Shown here: positions 39,210 through 48,505 of the stretch, in pieces
Position numbering within the stretch: position 1 is the stretch's first letter
How the letters are laid out: each line of letters begins with the position of its first letter
Assembly: GCA_903909815.1 (NCBI GenBank)
Contig: CAIVXG010000228.1
Coordinates: 1-54,152 of the forward strand
Origin: an uncultured beta proteobacterium
Lineage (GTDB): Bacteria > Pseudomonadota > Gammaproteobacteria > Burkholderiales > Burkholderiaceae_C
Length of the DNA stretch: 54,152 nt
Direction: 5' to 3'
Program-made: the position numbers and the translations under genes
The notes under the pieces: generated by a model
The model's database searches: none
The model's input: the letters and a program-made list of their open reading frames with translations, nothing else
What the model was told of the DNA's origin: nothing

Positions 39210-40827
39210 TGCGATTTCCTCCGCCAAAGCCACCACGGCCGCTGCGCTGCGACATCATATCGACGCTGGTGCGCATCGGATCCGGTTGTCCCTGGCCGGT
39301 GCGCTGAGGTTGCCCGCCGCCGACACCGCCCAGATGAGCGCCTGGCGCGGGCTGCTGGTCGTCGCTGTAACCGCCGCCACCACCGCCACCGCCCGAACGT
39401 CCGCGACCCTGGGGTGCGCGGTCCCCCTGGGGACGGGGTCCCTGTGCCGAACGTGGTCCGGCAGCGCCGGACGGGCCGCGCGGCGCCCCAGCCCTTGGGC
39501 CACCGCGGCCGCCACCGCCGCCATTGCCACCACGTCCACCGGCGCGGTTTTCGCTTACGCGCTGCATCATTTCGGTGCGAGCGGCACGGCCAGCGGCTGC
39601 CATCACGTCGCGGCTGGGCGGGCTGCCCAATCCGCCCCAGATGGTCTGGCGGCCCATGGCCAGAGGCTCGGCCTTTTCGCCGGGTTCTGCGCCAAAGCCC
39701 TCGACCAGCTTGACTTCAATGTTCTGTTTCGTGAAGCGCTCAATCGCCTGCATGAAGCCTTCTTCGTCCAGGCACACCAGGTTGATGGCGGCGCCGTCGG
39801 CGCCAGCGCGGCCGGTACGGCCGATGCGGTGCACGTAGTCTTCGCAGACATTGGGGATTTCGTAGTTCACCACGTGCGGCAGGTCATCGATGTCTATGCC
39901 GCGCGCCGCGATGTCGGTGGCCACCAGGGCGCGCACGTCGCCGCTCTTGAAGCCAGCCAGCGCCTGGGTGCGCGCGGTCTGGCTCTTGTTGCCGTGCAGA
40001 GCCATCGCGCTGATGCCGTTCTTTTCGAGGTACTCGGCGACGGAGTTGGCACCGAATTTGGTGCGCGTGAACACCAGCACCTGGCTCCAGTTATGCTCCT
40101 GGATGATGTGCGCCAGCAGTGCCTTCTTCTTGCCGCGGCCCACCGGGTGGATCAGCTGCGTGATGCGCTGCACCGTGGTGTTGCGCGGCGTCACCTGAAT
40201 GGACAGGGGGTCCTTCAACAGGTTTTGCGCCAGTTCGCGGATTTCGTCGCTGAAGGTGGCCGAGAACAGCAGGCTCTGCTTTTCCTTGGGCACCACCGCC
40301 AGCACCTTCTTCACGTCGTGGATGAAGCCCATGTCGAGCATGCGGTCGGCTTCGTCCAACACCAGTATCTGCACCTGGCCCAGATCGAGCACGCCCTGTT
40401 GCAGCAGATCGAGCAAGCGGCCCGGTGTCGCCACCAGGATGTCCACGCCCTTCTTGACCTTGGCGATCTGCGGGTTCATGCCGACGCCGCCGAAAACCAC
40501 GGTGGAGGTCAGTTGCAGGTACTTGCCATACTCGCGTGCCGACTCTTCCACCTGGGCTGCGAGTTCGCGCGTCGGGGTCAGGATCAGGGCGCGAATGCCG
40601 TTGCCGCCGAACTTGTTCTGCGCGCTTCGGCTCATGCTCAGTTTGTGCAGGATCGGCAGCATGAATGCTGCTGTCTTGCCGGTGCCGGTCTGGGCGCCGC
40701 CGAGCAGGTCTTTGCCATCGAGCACGGCCGGAATGGCCTGTGCCTGGATGGGGGTGGGGGTTTCATAGCCTTGCTCGTGCACGGCTTTCAAAATGGCAGG
40801 AGCCAGTTTCAGATCATCAAAATTCAT
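39106..40827 (-). CDS. rhlE: DEAD-box RNA helicase RhlE
   Basis: ATP-dependent RNA helicase, 573 residues from ATG at 40827 ([10 protein letters not shown]). All core motifs are present: [36 protein letters not shown] (FSATFS), [15 protein letters not shown] and [10 protein letters not shown]. After about residue 390 comes a long tail rich in Gly, Arg, Pro and Ser, including RGG boxes near the end, which usually bind RNA and can drive condensation. The last roughly 34 codons share bases with the 5' end of the downstream Rossmann gene. Cold shock and rRNA maturation are the known roles. The open frame extends to 40890 without family similarity. Confidence 0.93.
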   Translation of the reverse strand: MNFDDLKLAPAILKAVHEQGYETPTPIQAQAIPAVLDGKDLLGGAQTGTGKTAAFMLPILHKLSMSRSAQNKFGGNGIRALILTPTRELAAQVEESAREYGKYLQLTSTVVFGGVGMNPQIAKVKKGVDILVATPGRLLDLLQQGVLDLGQVQILVLDEADRMLDMGFIHDVKKVLAVVPKEKQSLLFSATFSDEIRELAQNLLKDPLSIQVTPRNTTVQRITQLIHPVGRGKKKALLAHIIQEHNWSQVLVFTRTKFGANSVAEYLEKNGISAMALHGNKSQTARTQALAGFKSGDVRALVATDIAARGIDIDDLPHVVNYEIPNVCEDYVHRIGRTGRAGADGAAINLVCLDEEGFMQAIERFTKQNIEVKLVEGFGAEPGEKAEPLAMGRQTIWGGLGSPPSRDVMAAAGRAARTEMMQRVSENRAGGRGGNGGGGGRGGPRAGAPRGPSGAAGPRSAQGPRPQGDRAPQGRGRSGGGGGGGGYSDDQQPAPGAHLGGVGGGQPQRTGQGQPDPMRTSVDMMSQRSGRGGFGGGNRNGGGYGGSGGRSGGFGGGGNRSGGSGNSRGPSGR

Positions 40828-41254
40828 AGGAAGGCGCCCGTTCCGGAGCGCTGGGGGTATCGGCCTGTAGCATTCCCGCAGGGAACACACCAGTCAAAGG
40901 CAGATGGGATACAAAAATGGGCGCTCGACGTAAAAGTCCTGGCCCCAGCGAAGTGCTGACGTTGCGGGCCACTGGAGTACCGCAACTGATCGCATTGTCG
41001 CATGAACTGCAGGCACGTGCTTTAGCGTCGATAATCTTGGGTTGTCCGCATCGGTTGAGAATTTCACAAAACGTGATTGCACCCGTCACGGCGAGGCCCG
41101 AAGGGCCGCGGCAGTCCACGTTCGAGTACCAACATCCTGGATTGCTTCGCTTTGCTCGCAATGACGGATCGGGTATTCAAGCGTGGCTCGGTTCATGGTC
41201 AGGAAGCGGTTTTGGCAGTATTTTTAAGTTATTCAAATCATCACAAGGTAAACC
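40828..41254. other. 427-base gap between rhlE and ettA
   Basis: Divergent intergenic region holding the rhlE upstream sequence and the ettA leader. It contains REP-like copy C (41084-41166). An AAGGTAAACC ribosome site immediately precedes the ettA ATG. Inspection found no convincing open frame; a 120-codon open frame from 40917 overlaps the repeat and is not gene-like. No promoter boxes could be assigned. Confidence 0.6.
41084..41166. repeat. REP-like inverted-repeat element, copy C
   Basis: An 83-bp copy with ends CGTCACGGCGAG (41084-41095) and CTCGCAATGACG (41155-41166), an imperfect inverted repeat. Inner arms GGCAGTCCA and TGGATTGC match those of copy D. It lies about 90 bases upstream of ettA and downstream of the rhlE 5' end. 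Confidence 0.75.
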
Positions 41255-42916
41255 ATGGCACAGTACGTTTTCACTATGAACCGCGTCGGCAAGATCGTGC
41301 CACCCAAGCGGCACATTCTCAAGGACATCTCGCTCAGCTTCTTCCCCGGCGCCAAGATCGGCGTACTCGGAACCAACGGCTCCGGCAAGTCCACGCTGCT
41401 CAAGATCATGGCGGGTCTGGACACCGAAATCGAAGGCGAAGCCACGCCCATGGCCGGTCTGAATATCGGCTACCTGCCGCAGGAGCCGCAGCTTGATCCG
41501 ACCCAGACCGTGCGCGAGAGCGTGGAGGCCGGCATGGGAGCCGTGTTTGCCGCCAAGGCGCGACTGGAAGAGGTGTACACCGCTTATGGGGAAGAGGATG
41601 CCGACTTCGACAAGCTGGCACAGGAACAGGCCGAGCTTGAAGCCATCATTTCCACTGCCGGCACCGACACCGAGCACCAGTTGGAGATCGCTGCCGACGC
41701 GCTGCGCCTGCCGCCCTGGGATGCGGTCATTGGCGTGCTCTCCGGTGGCGAAAAGCGCCGCGTCGCGCTGTGTCGTTTGCTGCTCTCGCACCCCGACATG
41801 TTGCTGCTGGACGAGCCTACCAATCACTTGGACGCCGAGTCCGTGGACTGGCTGGAGCAGTTCCTGCAGCGCTATTCGGGCACCGTGGTGGCCATCACCC
41901 ACGATCGCTACTTCCTGGACAACGCGGCCGAATGGATTCTGGAACTGGACCGCGGCAATGGCATCCCGTACAAGGGCAATTACAGCGACTGGCTGACGCA
42001 GAAGCAGGAACGCCTGGTGCAGGAAAACAAGGGCGAAGAGTCGCGTGCCAAGGCCTTGAAGAAGGAACTGGAGTGGTCGCGCCAGAACCCGAAAGCCCGT
42101 CAGGCCAAGAGCAAGGCCCGCCTGGCGCGCTTTGAAGAACTGTCCGATTTCGAATACCAGAAGCGCAACGAGACCAACGAAATCTTCATTCCCGTGGCCG
42201 AGCGCCTGGGCCAGGAAGTGATCGAGTTCGTGAATGTCACCAAGTCCTTTGGCGAGCGTGTGCTGATCGACAACCTGAGCTTCAAGGTGCCGCCTGGCGC
42301 CATCGTTGGCATCATTGGCCCCAACGGCGCCGGCAAATCGACGCTGTTTCGCATGATCTCGGGTCAGCAAAAGCCCGACTCCGGCGAAGTGAAGATCGGC
42401 CAGACCGTGAAGATGGCCTTCGTCGATCAGAATCGCGACGACCTGAGCAACGAAAAGACCGTGTGGGAAGACGTGTCCGGCGGACTGGACATCCTGAATG
42501 TGGGCAAGTTCCAGATGGCCAGTCGCGCTTACTGCGGACGCTTCAACTTCAATGGCGCGGACCAGCAAAAGCGCGTCGGTACTTTGTCCGGCGGCGAACG
42601 CGGCCGTCTGCACCTGGCCAAGACGCTGATCGCTGGCGGCAACGTGCTGATGCTGGATGAACCGTCCAACGACTTGGACGTGGAAACCTTGCGCGCTTTG
42701 GAAGACGCTTTGCTGGAATTTGCCGGCTGCATCATGGTCATCAGCCACGACCGCTGGTTCCTGGACCGCATCGCGACCCATATCCTGGCCTGCGAAGGCG
42801 ACAGCCAGTGGACCTTCTACAACGGCAACTACCAGGAATACGAAGCCGACAAGAAGAAGCGCCTGGGCGAAGAGGGCGCAAGACCGCACCGCATGCGCTT
42901 CAAGGCGCTGAAGTAA
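41255..42916 (+). CDS. ettA: ABC-F protein EttA, translational throttle
   Basis: A 553-residue ABC-F ATPase that binds the ribosomal E site and gates entry to elongation according to ATP/ADP level. Two ABC cassettes: Walker A GTNGSGKST and GPNGAGKST, signature LSGGEKRR and LSGGERGR, Walker B LLLDEPTNHLD and LMLDEPSNDLD. The interdomain linker and the arm insertion typical of EttA lie between. No transmembrane helix, as expected for this class. ATG at 41255 with a good ribosome site. Confidence 0.95.
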   Translation: MAQYVFTMNRVGKIVPPKRHILKDISLSFFPGAKIGVLGTNGSGKSTLLKIMAGLDTEIEGEATPMAGLNIGYLPQEPQLDPTQTVRESVEAGMGAVFAAKARLEEVYTAYGEEDADFDKLAQEQAELEAIISTAGTDTEHQLEIAADALRLPPWDAVIGVLSGGEKRRVALCRLLLSHPDMLLLDEPTNHLDAESVDWLEQFLQRYSGTVVAITHDRYFLDNAAEWILELDRGNGIPYKGNYSDWLTQKQERLVQENKGEESRAKALKKELEWSRQNPKARQAKSKARLARFEELSDFEYQKRNETNEIFIPVAERLGQEVIEFVNVTKSFGERVLIDNLSFKVPPGAIVGIIGPNGAGKSTLFRMISGQQKPDSGEVKIGQTVKMAFVDQNRDDLSNEKTVWEDVSGGLDILNVGKFQMASRAYCGRFNFNGADQQKRVGTLSGGERGRLHLAKTLIAGGNVLMLDEPSNDLDVETLRALEDALLEFAGCIMVISHDRWFLDRIATHILACEGDSQWTFYNGNYQEYEADKKKRLGEEGARPHRMRFKALK

Positions 42917-42938
42917 GCTCCAGTGACTGCATCAGAAT

Positions 42939-43028
42939 CGTCATTGCGAGGAGCGTAGCGACGTGGCAATCCATGTGTTTTCGTGCTGTGCCGGGATGGA
43001 TTGCCGCGGCCCTTGGCCTCGCAATGCC
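42939..43028. repeat. REP-like inverted-repeat element, copy D
   Basis: About 90 bp between ettA and the hydrolase gene. Left end CGTCATTGCGAGGAGCG with AGCGACGTGGCAATCCA, right end TGGATTGCCGCG with CTCGCAATG. This copy best shows the full plan: outer and inner inverted arms separated by a variable centre. The right end is slightly degraded (CCG for ACG). Confidence 0.75.
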
Positions 43029-43048
43029 GATGCTGTTATGGCCTCATC

Positions 43049-44293
43049 ATGACCAAGCCGCCATCCAAAAATCCCCTTAAGCACTTGCGTCCTTCCGACC
43101 TGCGGGGGATCGCCCAACTTGCCACCGACGCCACCACCAGTGTGGCGCGCATTGCCGAGGGAGTGCACCAATCGGTATGGGACACGCTGGGTGTGGCGGG
43201 CAGGGCGCCGGGACAGACCGGCGGCATCACGGGTTTCGTCTACCAGGCAGTGCAGGGCGTGACGCAGTTGCTGGGCCAAGGCGCTGACACACTGTTGGCC
43301 ACCTTGCAGACCCGAATGGAATCCAAGCAGGGCGCTGAGCCCGCAACGCCGCAGCGCGAGGCGGCGTTGGCCGTGCTCAACGGCGTGATGGGTGACCGAC
43401 TGGTGGCCAGCAAGAACCCGCTGGCCACGCCCATGACGCTGCGCCATCAGGGTGCGGCGCTGAACTGGGAAGCACACCCTGCAGGGCTCCAGCCCAAGCT
43501 GCTGCTGATGCTGCACGGTCTGTGCATGAACGACCTGCAATGGACTGCTCAGCACCAGGGCCAGGCGGTGAACCATGGCGAGACCCTGGCTACGGCACTG
43601 GGCTACACGCCCATCTATCTGCGCTACAACTCGGGCCGGCACGTGTCGCAGAACGGGCGTGAACTCGCCGAGCAGCTTGAACAGCTGGTCCAACACTGGC
43701 CGCAGCCGCTCGATGAGATCAGCGTGGTGGCGCACAGCATGGGAGGCCTGCTGATCCGCAGCGCGCTCCACGTCGCGCGGCAGCAGGCATTGAGCTGGCC
43801 GGGGAAGCTCAAGAACATTGTCTTTCTCGGGACGCCGCACCATGGCGCGCCGCTGGAGCGCGCAGGCAACTGGCTGGACACGCTCTTGGGCAGCACGCCC
43901 TATACCGCGCCCCTGGCGCAGCTAGGCAAGCTGCGCAGCCCCGGCGTCACCGACCTGCGCTACGGCTTGGTGCTGGACGAAGACTGGCATGGGCGCGACC
44001 GCTTCGAACGGGCGCACGACCAACGTGCGCCGGTGCCGCTGCCCGAAGGCGTGGCCTGCTACGCCGTGGCCGCAACCCTGGCGGGCAAGCGCAGCGCGCT
44101 CGCTGACCGTCTGATCGGCGACGGACTGGTGCCGCTGCGCAGTGCTCTGGGTCAGCACGACGAGGCGCAGCGCTGCCTGGTTTTTGCCAAGGACTCGCAG
44201 CGGATTGTTTACCGCACCGGCCACATGGAGTTGCTCAGCCGACCCGAAGTGACGCAACAACTGCTGCACTGGCTGGCGCCGCTGGCGGCTTGA
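43049..44293 (+). CDS. Alpha/beta hydrolase, putative lipase/esterase (PGAP1-like)
   Basis: A 414-residue hydrolase. After an N-terminal region of about 110 residues with no domain assigned comes LLMLHGLCMND (oxyanion), nucleophile Ser in VVAHSMGG, and a GTPHHGAPLERAGNWL loop typical of triacylglycerol lipases and PGAP1-like esterases. The Asp and His are probably in LIGDGLVPLRSA and the final TGHMELL region. No signal peptide is seen, so it is likely cytoplasmic or peripheral. ATG at 43049 is chosen; the longer frame from 42983 contains REP element bases. Confidence 0.82.
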   Translation: MTKPPSKNPLKHLRPSDLRGIAQLATDATTSVARIAEGVHQSVWDTLGVAGRAPGQTGGITGFVYQAVQGVTQLLGQGADTLLATLQTRMESKQGAEPATPQREAALAVLNGVMGDRLVASKNPLATPMTLRHQGAALNWEAHPAGLQPKLLLMLHGLCMNDLQWTAQHQGQAVNHGETLATALGYTPIYLRYNSGRHVSQNGRELAEQLEQLVQHWPQPLDEISVVAHSMGGLLIRSALHVARQQALSWPGKLKNIVFLGTPHHGAPLERAGNWLDTLLGSTPYTAPLAQLGKLRSPGVTDLRYGLVLDEDWHGRDRFERAHDQRAPVPLPEGVACYAVAATLAGKRSALADRLIGDGLVPLRSALGQHDEAQRCLVFAKDSQRIVYRTGHMELLSRPEVTQQLLHWLAPLAA

Positions 44294-44320
44294 CTTGGAT
44301 CTCAGCCCGAAGCGGGTGGC

Positions 44321-45352
44321 TCAGACCAGATCGTTGGCGCAGGGCAGCTTGAGCGAACCGACCGACAAGCCCTTCGCCGCCAGCACGGCGCGCGCCGTGG
44401 CCCGCGCCGTGACCTCGGCCGCCATCGTTCCCAGCAGCAGCATGTTCAAGGTCTTTGCGGACTTGCCGGTGCCCAACGCGAACAGTGTGTCACCGTCCAA
44501 TTGCGTGTGCACCGGATTGATGGCGCGCGCCAGGCCGTCGTGCCCCATCAATGCCAGGCGCTGCGCATGCGACTTGCTGATGACGGCGTCGGTGGCGATG
44601 ACACCGATGGTGGTGTTGGTGCCGGCCAGCAGCGGCGTGCCCATCTTGCCGCGCAGCAGGGCACGGCGGCTGTCGAGCAGGGTGTGACTGCGCGCGCTGG
44701 TGCGGGCACCGGCCAGGATGCGCCCGCTGCTCGGATCAAGCACATCGCCCACGGCGTTGCAGGCGATGAGTGCGCCCACCGTGACGCCGTCGATGGTGAT
44801 GGACGCCGTACCGACGCCACCCTTCATGGCGCGCGCCATGCCGAACAGCTTGCCCACCGAAGCGCCCGTTCCGGCCCCGACATTGCCTTCGGCCGGGCGT
44901 TGGTTCGATGCGGCAGCGCAGGCCTGATAACCGGCTAGGGCATCGGGGCGGATGCTGGCGTCGCCCAGCATCAGATCGAACAGCACGGCCGCAGGCACCA
45001 GCGGCAGGCGGCCCACGCCCACGTCATAACCAACGCCCTGTTCTTCTAACCAGCGCACTGCACCGGTTGCCGCCTCCAACCCCCAGGCGCTGCCGCCTGC
45101 GAGCACGATGGCGTGGACGTTGTCCACCAGATTTCCGGGCTCCAGTAAATCGGTTTCGCGCGTTCCCGGTGCCGCGCCGCGCACGTCCACGCCGCCCACG
45201 GCCCCGTCGCGCGCGATGATGACGGTGCAGCCCGTGGGCCGGCGTGCATCGCTGAAGTGGCCGACCTCGATGCCGGCTACCCGGGTGATGCTGCCTGCTG
45301 CTTGAGTGGAGCGTGTTGTTGGTGTGGCGGTGGAGCGTGTCATGGGTTTCAT
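44321..45352 (-). CDS. P1-family (S58, DmpA/NylC-type) autoprocessing peptidase
   Basis: A 343-residue protein of the P1/DmpA family, N-terminal nucleophile hydrolases that cleave themselves into two chains. The family marks GHFSDARRPTGCTVI, APGTRETDLL, LAGGSAWGLEA, VPAAVLFDLMLGD, GNVGAGTGASVGK and TNTTIGVIATDA are all present. The expected cleavage is between Asn246 and Thr247, the same Asn-Thr type as nylon oligomer hydrolase NylC rather than the Gly-Ser of DmpA. Substrate: an N-terminal peptide or amide. The gene lies between the hydrolase and the cupin genes. Confidence 0.87.
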   Translation of the reverse strand: MKPMTRSTATPTTRSTQAAGSITRVAGIEVGHFSDARRPTGCTVIIARDGAVGGVDVRGAAPGTRETDLLEPGNLVDNVHAIVLAGGSAWGLEAATGAVRWLEEQGVGYDVGVGRLPLVPAAVLFDLMLGDASIRPDALAGYQACAAASNQRPAEGNVGAGTGASVGKLFGMARAMKGGVGTASITIDGVTVGALIACNAVGDVLDPSSGRILAGARTSARSHTLLDSRRALLRGKMGTPLLAGTNTTIGVIATDAVISKSHAQRLALMGHDGLARAINPVHTQLDGDTLFALGTGKSAKTLNMLLLGTMAAEVTARATARAVLAAKGLSVGSLKLPCANDLV

Positions 45353-45435
45353 TATCCATGCCGCAGTTGCATATCGTGGCCTACGGCAGCGATCTGGATT
45401 TTGGCGCTGCACCTCCCGATGGCACCTGGGATAAT

Positions 45436-45798
45436 TCACGCGTCCCCGAATAGCACGTAGAACTTGCGCAGCGGATTCTTGATGTTCCATACACCTCTGG
45501 TGTCGGGCGGAAAGAAATACACGTCGCCCACACCCAAAGCGACCGGTTCGCCGCCATCCGGGGTAAACGTGGCGTCGCCGCTGATCACATGCATGGTTTC
45601 AGCGCTGCGAATTTCACGCCGATATTGTCCTGGGGAGCACTCCCACAGGCCAATTTCAGGCGCGTGAGCGATGGGCGCGATGATCTTGCTGCCGCGCAAT
45701 TGGCACGCAGGCTCACTCAACGGCAGACCCACCGTACCCCAGTCGTCGAGTCTATGGCGGGCGGTGTTTGAATTGACGGCAAGTTTGAGGATGGACAT
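45436..45798 (-). CDS. Cupin-domain protein (DUF861-like)
   Basis: A 120-residue single-cupin protein with ATG at 45798. Motif LWECSPGQYRREIRSAETMHVISGDATFTPDGGEPVALGVGDVYFFPPDTRGVWNI matches the DUF861/ureidoglycine-cupin group, though several histidine ligands of classical cupins are replaced, so metal binding is uncertain. It is 13 bases after the PuuB-like oxidoreductase gene on the minus strand; the same pairing is common in amine catabolism clusters. The frame is open upstream to 46194 but that part is antisense to the oxidoreductase. Confidence 0.85.
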   Translation of the reverse strand: MSILKLAVNSNTARHRLDDWGTVGLPLSEPACQLRGSKIIAPIAHAPEIGLWECSPGQYRREIRSAETMHVISGDATFTPDGGEPVALGVGDVYFFPPDTRGVWNIKNPLRKFYVLFGDA

Positions 45799-45811
45799 AG
45801 GGATTTTTCCG

Positions 45812-47125
45812 CTAAAAAGACTGCCGGTCGCGCCAGCGGTAATACATGATGGACGGGGCCAGAAACCACGGATTTCCGGTGTACAGGGGTCGGCTTTGGA
45901 ACGCCAGACCATCCAGCGCGGTTCGACCTTCAGCCAGGCCCAGCAACTGTTGGCCGACGCGCATGCCAAAGTAGCTGGAGATGCCAATGCCGGAACCACA
46001 ATAGCCCATGGCGTAGTGCATCCCGTCGTGCTGGCCAATGTGCATGAGGTCATCAAAGGTATAGGCGATGAAGCCGCACCAGGAATGACTGATGCGTGTG
46101 TGGCGAAGCTGCGGGAAGAGGCGGACCATTTCAGCCTGAAGTTTGGGACCGCTGACACGGGGGTCGGTTTCACCGTAGGAAACGCGCCCGCCAAACAGAA
46201 CTCGGCGCCGATCCGGTGAGCAGCGGTAGTAATAGATGACTTTGCGCGTGTCCGTCACGGTGCGGTTGTTCGGAATCAGGCGCTCTGTCGTCCCTTCAGG
46301 CAAGGGCTCGGTCGCGATCATGTAGCTGCCAATGGGAATGACGCGACGCTGCAGCCAGGGCGTGAGCTTGCCGGTGTAGCCATTGGTGGCGATGATCACA
46401 TCGCGCGCCAGTATGTCGCCGCGTGGCGTCGTCAATCGAAACGACTCGCCAACCCGTTCGATGCTGGAGACAGGACAGCGCGCAGCCACCAGCGCGCCAG
46501 CCGCCAGACTGGTCTTTAGCAAGCCGGCGTGGTAGCGAGCCGGATGAATGGATGCGTGCTGCTCGTACACTGCGCCGCCGAAATACGAATCGGAGCCGAG
46601 CTCGGTGTGCTGCTCAGCGCGTGGCACCATGTGTGCGGCCACCTTCAGTCCTTTGGGCTGGGCGGCCAACTTTGCCGCCAGGTCGTCGTACTGCCGCAGA
46701 TTGTGGGCCGCGTGAAAGTGCCCGACCTGCGCGAAATCACAATCGATGCCCTCGCTGCGCACGAACTCGCCGATCCATGCCAGTGAGCGTTGTCCCTCTT
46801 TGACGATTTCAAACGCTCGGCTCGCGCCATAGCGCGCTGCCAATTGTTCATAGCTGGGTTTGATGCTGGTCGATATCTGACCGCCATTTCGGCTGCTGGC
46901 GCCCCAGCCCGCCTCTTCGGCATCGAGCACGATCGTGGAGCGCCCTGCACGCGCGGTCTGCAGCGCCGCGTGCAGGCCCGTATAGCCGGCACCGATGACG
47001 GCCACATCGACTTTGCTCGGCAAGGTCAGGTCGGCCCATGGCTCTCGATGGACATCGTCCCACCAGTACGGGGTGATTCGGCAATCGGCTTGGGGGTGGT
47101 CTTGATTCATGTTGTTGCTGGGCAT
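45812..47125 (-). CDS. FAD-dependent amine oxidoreductase, PuuB/DAO type
   Basis: A 437-residue flavoprotein of the D-amino-acid oxidase superfamily, most like gamma-glutamylputrescine oxidase. The FAD dinucleotide fold is DVAVIGAGYTGLHAALQ (around residue 40), followed by LDAEEAGWGASSRNGG. The later ATNGYTGKLTPW and HYAMGYCGSGIG segments also match. Reaction in the family: oxidises a secondary amine to an imine with O2, giving H2O2. ATG at 47125 is used, but 47110 (MNQDH) is also possible because no ribosome site is clear. Divergent from the ABC transporter operon. Confidence 0.88.
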   Translation of the reverse strand: MPSNNMNQDHPQADCRITPYWWDDVHREPWADLTLPSKVDVAVIGAGYTGLHAALQTARAGRSTIVLDAEEAGWGASSRNGGQISTSIKPSYEQLAARYGASRAFEIVKEGQRSLAWIGEFVRSEGIDCDFAQVGHFHAAHNLRQYDDLAAKLAAQPKGLKVAAHMVPRAEQHTELGSDSYFGGAVYEQHASIHPARYHAGLLKTSLAAGALVAARCPVSSIERVGESFRLTTPRGDILARDVIIATNGYTGKLTPWLQRRVIPIGSYMIATEPLPEGTTERLIPNNRTVTDTRKVIYYYRCSPDRRRVLFGGRVSYGETDPRVSGPKLQAEMVRLFPQLRHTRISHSWCGFIAYTFDDLMHIGQHDGMHYAMGYCGSGIGISSYFGMRVGQQLLGLAEGRTALDGLAFQSRPLYTGNPWFLAPSIMYYRWRDRQSF

Positions 47126-47369
47126 ATCAAAGCATTCACGGCGAACTCCAGGCAGCTTGCTTGATGATGGGTTGGCGGCTGTCACCACAAGCCAATTGTG
47201 CGACCAGGGTCACCGGCGGCTTGGTCACAAAATAGCGCGTCAAACAAGCCGCGATCGCCTTGCGCGCAGACAGATCATGCTCCAGAGCAAGTCAGGGTTT
47301 GCCACAAGTTCACAACCGAGTTGCATCTGTATAGTTTAATTTTTGGTCAACCCAATTGGAGTCAATGCA

Positions 47370-48425
47370 ATGCTGAATCAGCCGATGTTGAACCGCGTCG
47401 TGGCCCTGGCCACAGTGTGTGTGGCGGGGAGTCTTGCCGGCAATGCAGCCGCCCAGTTGACCGTGGTCTCATTTGGCGGAGCCTACCAGGAGGGACAAAG
47501 CAAGGCCTTGTTCCAGCCCGCGGCCAAGGCGCTGGGCATCACCGTAAAGGAGGAAACTTATACGGGCATTGCCGATTTGCGCTTGAAGGTCAAGGCCGGG
47601 GCCGTGACGTGGGACGTTGTCGCCAGCGGCTCGGGCAGCGCCGCACGCGCGGGCTCTGAAGGCTTGCTGGAGTCACTGGACTACAAGACCATTGACGTAT
47701 CGAGTTTTGCACCCGGCCTGACGCAGGAGCACTGCGTCGGCGGTGATGTGTTCTCCACGGTAATGGCGTGGAATACCAAGACCTATGGCAGCAAGGGTCC
47801 ACAGAACTGGGCCGATTTTTGGGACGTGAAAAAATTCCCGGGCAAGCGCTCGTATCGCAAGGGTGTTGCCGGCGCACTCGAGCCCGCACTCATGGCCGAT
47901 GGGGTGCCTGCCAACAAAGTGTATGAGGTGCTCTCGGCGCCGGGTGGCATCGAGCGCGCGATCAAGAAGATCAACGAGCTCAAGCCCCATATCGCCGTCT
48001 GGTGGTCTTCCGGCGCCCAGCACGCCCAACTCATGAAGGACGGCGAAGTCGACATGATCACCGGTTGGAACGGTCGCTTCGATGTGGTGGCCAAGGACGG
48101 TGCCAAAGTCGCCTACACCTTCAATCAAGCACTGCTCGACTACGACTGCTTCGGTGTGCCCAAAGGGGCGCCCAACAAGGCGCTGGCGATGAAATTCCTG
48201 AATGAGATCAGCAAGCCGCAATACCAGGCGGAATTCACCAAATACATCACCTACGGCCCGACCAACAAGAAGGCTTACGATGGGCCGGCGATCAGCGCCG
48301 GTTACGCCAAAACCCTGCCCTCCCACCCCGACAATTCGGCCAAGCAATTGCCCATCGATCTGGCCTGGTACACCAAATTTGAGGCCCGTGCCTCCGAGCT
48401 GTACCAGAACATGCTGACCGAATAG
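47370..48425 (+). CDS. ABC transporter substrate-binding protein, polyamine/PotF-like
   Basis: Periplasmic binding protein, 351 residues from ATG at 47370, with a TTGGAGT ribosome site and a signal peptide (cleavage near NAAAQ, residue 28). Mature segment VVSFGGAYQEGQSKALFQPAAK, the WDVVASGSGSAARAGSEG loop, and WNTKTYG and NWADFWD fit the spermidine/putrescine and YdcS group. The ligand is probably an amine or amino compound. It is the first gene of the plus-strand transporter operon. Confidence 0.9.
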   Translation: MLNQPMLNRVVALATVCVAGSLAGNAAAQLTVVSFGGAYQEGQSKALFQPAAKALGITVKEETYTGIADLRLKVKAGAVTWDVVASGSGSAARAGSEGLLESLDYKTIDVSSFAPGLTQEHCVGGDVFSTVMAWNTKTYGSKGPQNWADFWDVKKFPGKRSYRKGVAGALEPALMADGVPANKVYEVLSAPGGIERAIKKINELKPHIAVWWSSGAQHAQLMKDGEVDMITGWNGRFDVVAKDGAKVAYTFNQALLDYDCFGVPKGAPNKALAMKFLNEISKPQYQAEFTKYITYGPTNKKAYDGPAISAGYAKTLPSHPDNSAKQLPIDLAWYTKFEARASELYQNMLTE

Positions 48426-48505
48426 CACCACGGCAAGGCATCGGCCTGAGTTCCAAATCCGGCGTCGCCCATGAGCGCTGCGCCGTCCAACGGGGAGACC
48501 GAACC

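Noticed and set aside
32680-40880. Shared GCCTGTAGCATTC at about 32685 and 40864
   Set aside because: A 13-base match is expected by chance several times in a window of this size.
45358-45453. 31-codon plus-strand frame between the P1 peptidase and cupin genes
   Set aside because: Overlaps the cupin 3' end and lies against the P1 peptidase start; too short and without recognisable motif.
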